From Actinomycetota bacterium (GTDB taxonomy: Bacteria > Actinomycetota > Acidimicrobiia > Acidimicrobiales > BP-101), in assembly GCA_030838265.1 (NCBI GenBank), contig JAUTXA010000136.1, forward strand, positions 1 through 6,134: DNA of 6,134 nt, in the 5' to 3' direction. Each line of letters starts with the position of its first letter. Positions within the stretch are counted from its first letter, which is position 1. The position numbers and the translations under genes are program-made. Below, one piece after another: positions 4,367-6,134 of the stretch. The notes below the pieces were generated by a model. That model worked only from the letters and a program-made list of their open reading frames with translations. It was not told the DNA's origin and made no database searches.

Positions 4367-5527
4367 GTGCCGGTGGACGAAGCGAGGGTGCGGCGGGCAA
4401 TCGGAGACGTGCGCGACCCGTCCCTGCGCCGATCGCTGGCCGAGACGGGCCTCCTCGCCGACCTGGCCGTGCACGACGACGCTCTCACCGTCGGCATCGC
4501 CGCCCCCGAGTCGCCGTGGCGGCAGTGGCCCGAGCTGACCCGCCGCATCAAGGCGGCGGCGGCCGGCGCGGGCATCGACCCCGAGCGGGTCGAGGTGCTG
4601 GGCCGGCCCATGAACGACGACGAGGTCGAGGTCCTCTACCGCGTCCTCAAGGGCCCTCAGGCCGCGCACGAGAACGCGGGCCAAGCCGGCCACGGCCACG
4701 CCGCCGGCCCCTCGACGTCGGCCCCGTTCATGGAGCCCGATGCCAAAACCCGCGTCCTCGGCATCAGCTCGGGCAAGGGTGGCGTGGGCAAGTCGTCGGT
4801 CACCGTGAACCTGGCCATCTCGCTCACCAAGCTGGGCCACGAGGTCGCCATCCTCGACGCTGACGTCTACGGCTTCTCCGTCCCCAAGATGCTCGGCATC
4901 ACCGACGACCCCATCGCCATCGAGCGCGACCTCATGATCCCGCCCGTGGCCCACGACGTGGCCTGCATCTCGATGGACTACTTCGTCCCCGAGGACAAGG
5001 CCCTCATCTGGCGGGGCCCGATGCTGCACAAGGCCCTCGAGGAGTTCCTCAACAACGTCTACTGGGGCGAGCCCGACTACCTCCTCTTCGACATGCCTCC
5101 GGGGACGGGCGACGTCGCCCTCTCGATGGCCCAGTACCTGCCCCGCGCCGAGATGTACGTGGTGACCACGCCCCAGGCCGCAGCCCAGCGGGTGGCCAAG
5201 AAGTCGGCCCAGATGGCCCGCGACCCCAAGATCAACCTGTCGCTGGCCGGCATCATCGAGAACATGTCGTGGTTCACCGGCGACGACGGCAAGCGCTACG
5301 AGCTGTTCGGATCGGGCGGGGGACAGTCCCTGGCCGACGACCTTGGTGTGCCCCTCATCGGCCAGATCCCCCTCGTCCCCGAGCTGCGGGAGGGCGGCGA
5401 CATCGGCGTCCCCGTCACCATCGCCGACCCCAGCAGCGAGGCCTCACTCGCTTTCGAGGGCATCGCCAAGTGGGTCGAGGGCCACGGCCCCCGCCGCATC
5501 GTCCCCAAGGGCCTCAAGCTCATCTAA
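4367..5527 (+). CDS. mrp: Mrp/ApbC/NBP35-family P-loop ATPase, Fe-S cluster carrier type
   Basis: From GTG 4367 the protein has 386 residues, the usual size for two-domain Mrp. Residues 1-95 form a MIP18/DUF59-type domain beginning VDEARVRRAIGDVRDPSLRRS. A His/Ala/Gly linker (about 98-125) leads to the ATPase domain: P-loop SGKGGVGKSS at 135-144 with the deviant-Walker lysine K137, ILDADVYG at 162-169, RGPML at 216-220, and the Walker B/switch II FDMPPGTGD at 241-249. Family members bind ATP as dimers and deliver Fe-S clusters to apoproteins in the cytosol. Unusually, the stretch ENMSWFTGDDGKRYELFG (298-315) lacks the CXXC pair normally found after ENMS; the only cysteine is C200. ATG 4349 (six residues longer) and GTG 4373 (two shorter) are alternative starts. 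The gene is divergent from the SufR-like regulator and probably shares its control region. Confidence 0.92.
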   Translation: MPVDEARVRRAIGDVRDPSLRRSLAETGLLADLAVHDDALTVGIAAPESPWRQWPELTRRIKAAAAGAGIDPERVEVLGRPMNDDEVEVLYRVLKGPQAAHENAGQAGHGHAAGPSTSAPFMEPDAKTRVLGISSGKGGVGKSSVTVNLAISLTKLGHEVAILDADVYGFSVPKMLGITDDPIAIERDLMIPPVAHDVACISMDYFVPEDKALIWRGPMLHKALEEFLNNVYWGEPDYLLFDMPPGTGDVALSMAQYLPRAEMYVVTTPQAAAQRVAKKSAQMARDPKINLSLAGIIENMSWFTGDDGKRYELFGSGGGQSLADDLGVPLIGQIPLVPELREGGDIGVPVTIADPSSEASLAFEGIAKWVEGHGPRRIVPKGLKLI

Positions 5528-5535
5528 ACGAGAGG

Positions 5536-5584
5536 TTCTGGCACCAGATCTGGCCGTCCTGACGACCAACTCTGGTGCCAAAAT
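5536..5584. terminator. Nested hairpin between convergent mrp and DUF169 genes, possible bidirectional terminator
   Basis: Perfect 10-bp arms TGGCACCAGA (5539-5548) and TCTGGTGCCA (5571-5580) enclose an inner imperfect stem, TGGCCGT (5551-5557) with ACGACCA (5562-5568), around CCTG. Beyond one mismatch, TT at 5536-5537 pairs with AA at 5582-5583. It starts 9 bp after the mrp stop and ends 16 bp before the DUF169 stop. On the minus strand the arm is preceded by a short A/T stretch but no T-tract follows on either side, so the terminator role is inferred from position. Confidence 0.5.
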
Positions 5585-5599
5585 CGGCTTTGGGGATCG

Positions 5600-6134
5600 T
5601 CAGGCCGGGGCGAAGCGGGCGGCGTCGTCAGCCGCGTAGACCGCGACGGCGGAGTCGGCCCGCTCGGTCGATCGCAGGGCGTCGACCACCGACGTGACCT
5701 GGGCGGCCGGGATGGCGGCGGTCATCTCGGTGGACGGCATCTGGGTCCGCACCCGGCTCAGCATGCAGCCGACCGATGCGGCGACGGTGCCGGCCTTGGC
5801 CAGGGCGACGATGTGGCACTGGGGCTTGCCTTCCATGGCCATGGACGGGACGGCGTCGTGCAGCACCATCATCTGCTTGGCGTTGAGGCGCAGCAGCACC
5901 ACGTCGGGGTCGAGCGGCGAGGCAGCCAGTGGCCCGTAGGTGATCCGCTCGGCCGGCCCCTCGACGACCGGGATGTTGGGGACGTCGTCCATCGTCACCC
6001 AGCCCGACTCGAGCAGGGCGGCCACGTCGGAGTTGCCGACCACGTCACCCCATCCCTTGAAGCCGTGGGTCACCGAGCCCACGCTGCAGTTGCCGTGATC
6101 GGCGGCCTCGGTCGAGAAGGTCCGGTCGGTTCCC
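5600..6134 (-). CDS. DUF169 family protein, 5' end beyond the window
   Basis: The minus-strand frame is open from the right edge of the window to TGA (5600-5602), leaving 177 visible C-terminal residues. DUF169 hallmarks appear in order: a DHGNCSVGSVTHG segment with C16 (numbering from the first visible residue), ITYGPLAASPLDPDVVLLRL at about 64-83, the KQMMVLHDA helix, KPQCHIV with C106, and VAASVGCMLSRVRTQ with C123, then an AIPAAQV segment and a C-terminal helix. DUF169 proteins have no established biochemical function; the conserved cysteines hint at metal or cofactor binding, which is an inference. No signal peptide can be judged because the N-terminus is missing. A GTG at 6082 is an internal codon, since the DHGNC motif lies upstream of it. 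The gene converges on mrp and is not part of its operon. Confidence 0.85.
   Translation of the reverse strand, partial: GTDRTFSTEAADHGNCSVGSVTHGFKGWGDVVGNSDVAALLESGWVTMDDVPNIPVVEGPAERITYGPLAASPLDPDVVLLRLNAKQMMVLHDAVPSMAMEGKPQCHIVALAKAGTVAASVGCMLSRVRTQMPSTEMTAAIPAAQVTSVVDALRSTERADSAVAVYAADDAARFAPA

Noticed and set aside
4318..4611. N-terminal extension of the regulator frame across the mrp start
   Set aside because: It lies opposite the conserved N-terminal domain of mrp and its sequence resembles nothing in the regulator family.

Overview
The window is a high-GC fragment of bacterial chromosome with tightly packed genes on both strands and GTG starts. GC-rich codons leave long spurious open frames opposite most genes. 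The protein families and the -10-like boxes point to an actinobacterium, possibly Acidimicrobiia; the lineage is an inference from style and not a database result. I see no rRNA, tRNA, CRISPR array, phage gene or insertion sequence.

Layout, left to right. (1) 1-1114, plus strand: the C-terminal part of an AtuA-family (DUF1446) protein, followed 4 bp later by a small stand-alone AtuA-type C-terminal domain protein. (2) 1115-1196: a convergent junction filled by a striking 53-nt nested palindrome. (3) 1197-1610, minus strand: a small secreted PepSY-like protein. (4) 1611-1742: a divergent control region holding a 29-bp dyad and an 11-bp-phased direct repeat of the kind bound by OmpR/PhoB-type response regulators. 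(5) 1743-2378, plus strand: a cytosolic sulfite oxidase-like molybdopterin enzyme. (6) 2380-4317, minus strand: a two-gene unit with a SufR-like winged-helix regulator first and an IscS/NifS-type cysteine desulfurase second. (7) 4318-4366: a very short divergent promoter region. (8) 4367-5527, plus strand: a Mrp/ApbC-type P-loop ATPase. (9) 5528-5599: a second convergent junction with a nested hairpin. (10) 5600-6134, minus strand: a DUF169 protein whose N-terminus lies beyond the window.

The most coherent functional group is 2380-5527, a compact iron-sulfur divergon. A regulator with a C-X12-C motif probably senses Fe-S status, the desulfurase supplies sulfur, and the divergent Mrp ATPase would carry or insert clusters. 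Two details are worth a second look: this Mrp lacks the C-terminal CXXC pair that normally binds the bridging cluster, and the two divergent promoters appear to use opposite strands of the same 7-bp AT-rich box. The AtuA and DUF169 genes at the ends look like parts of separate operons.
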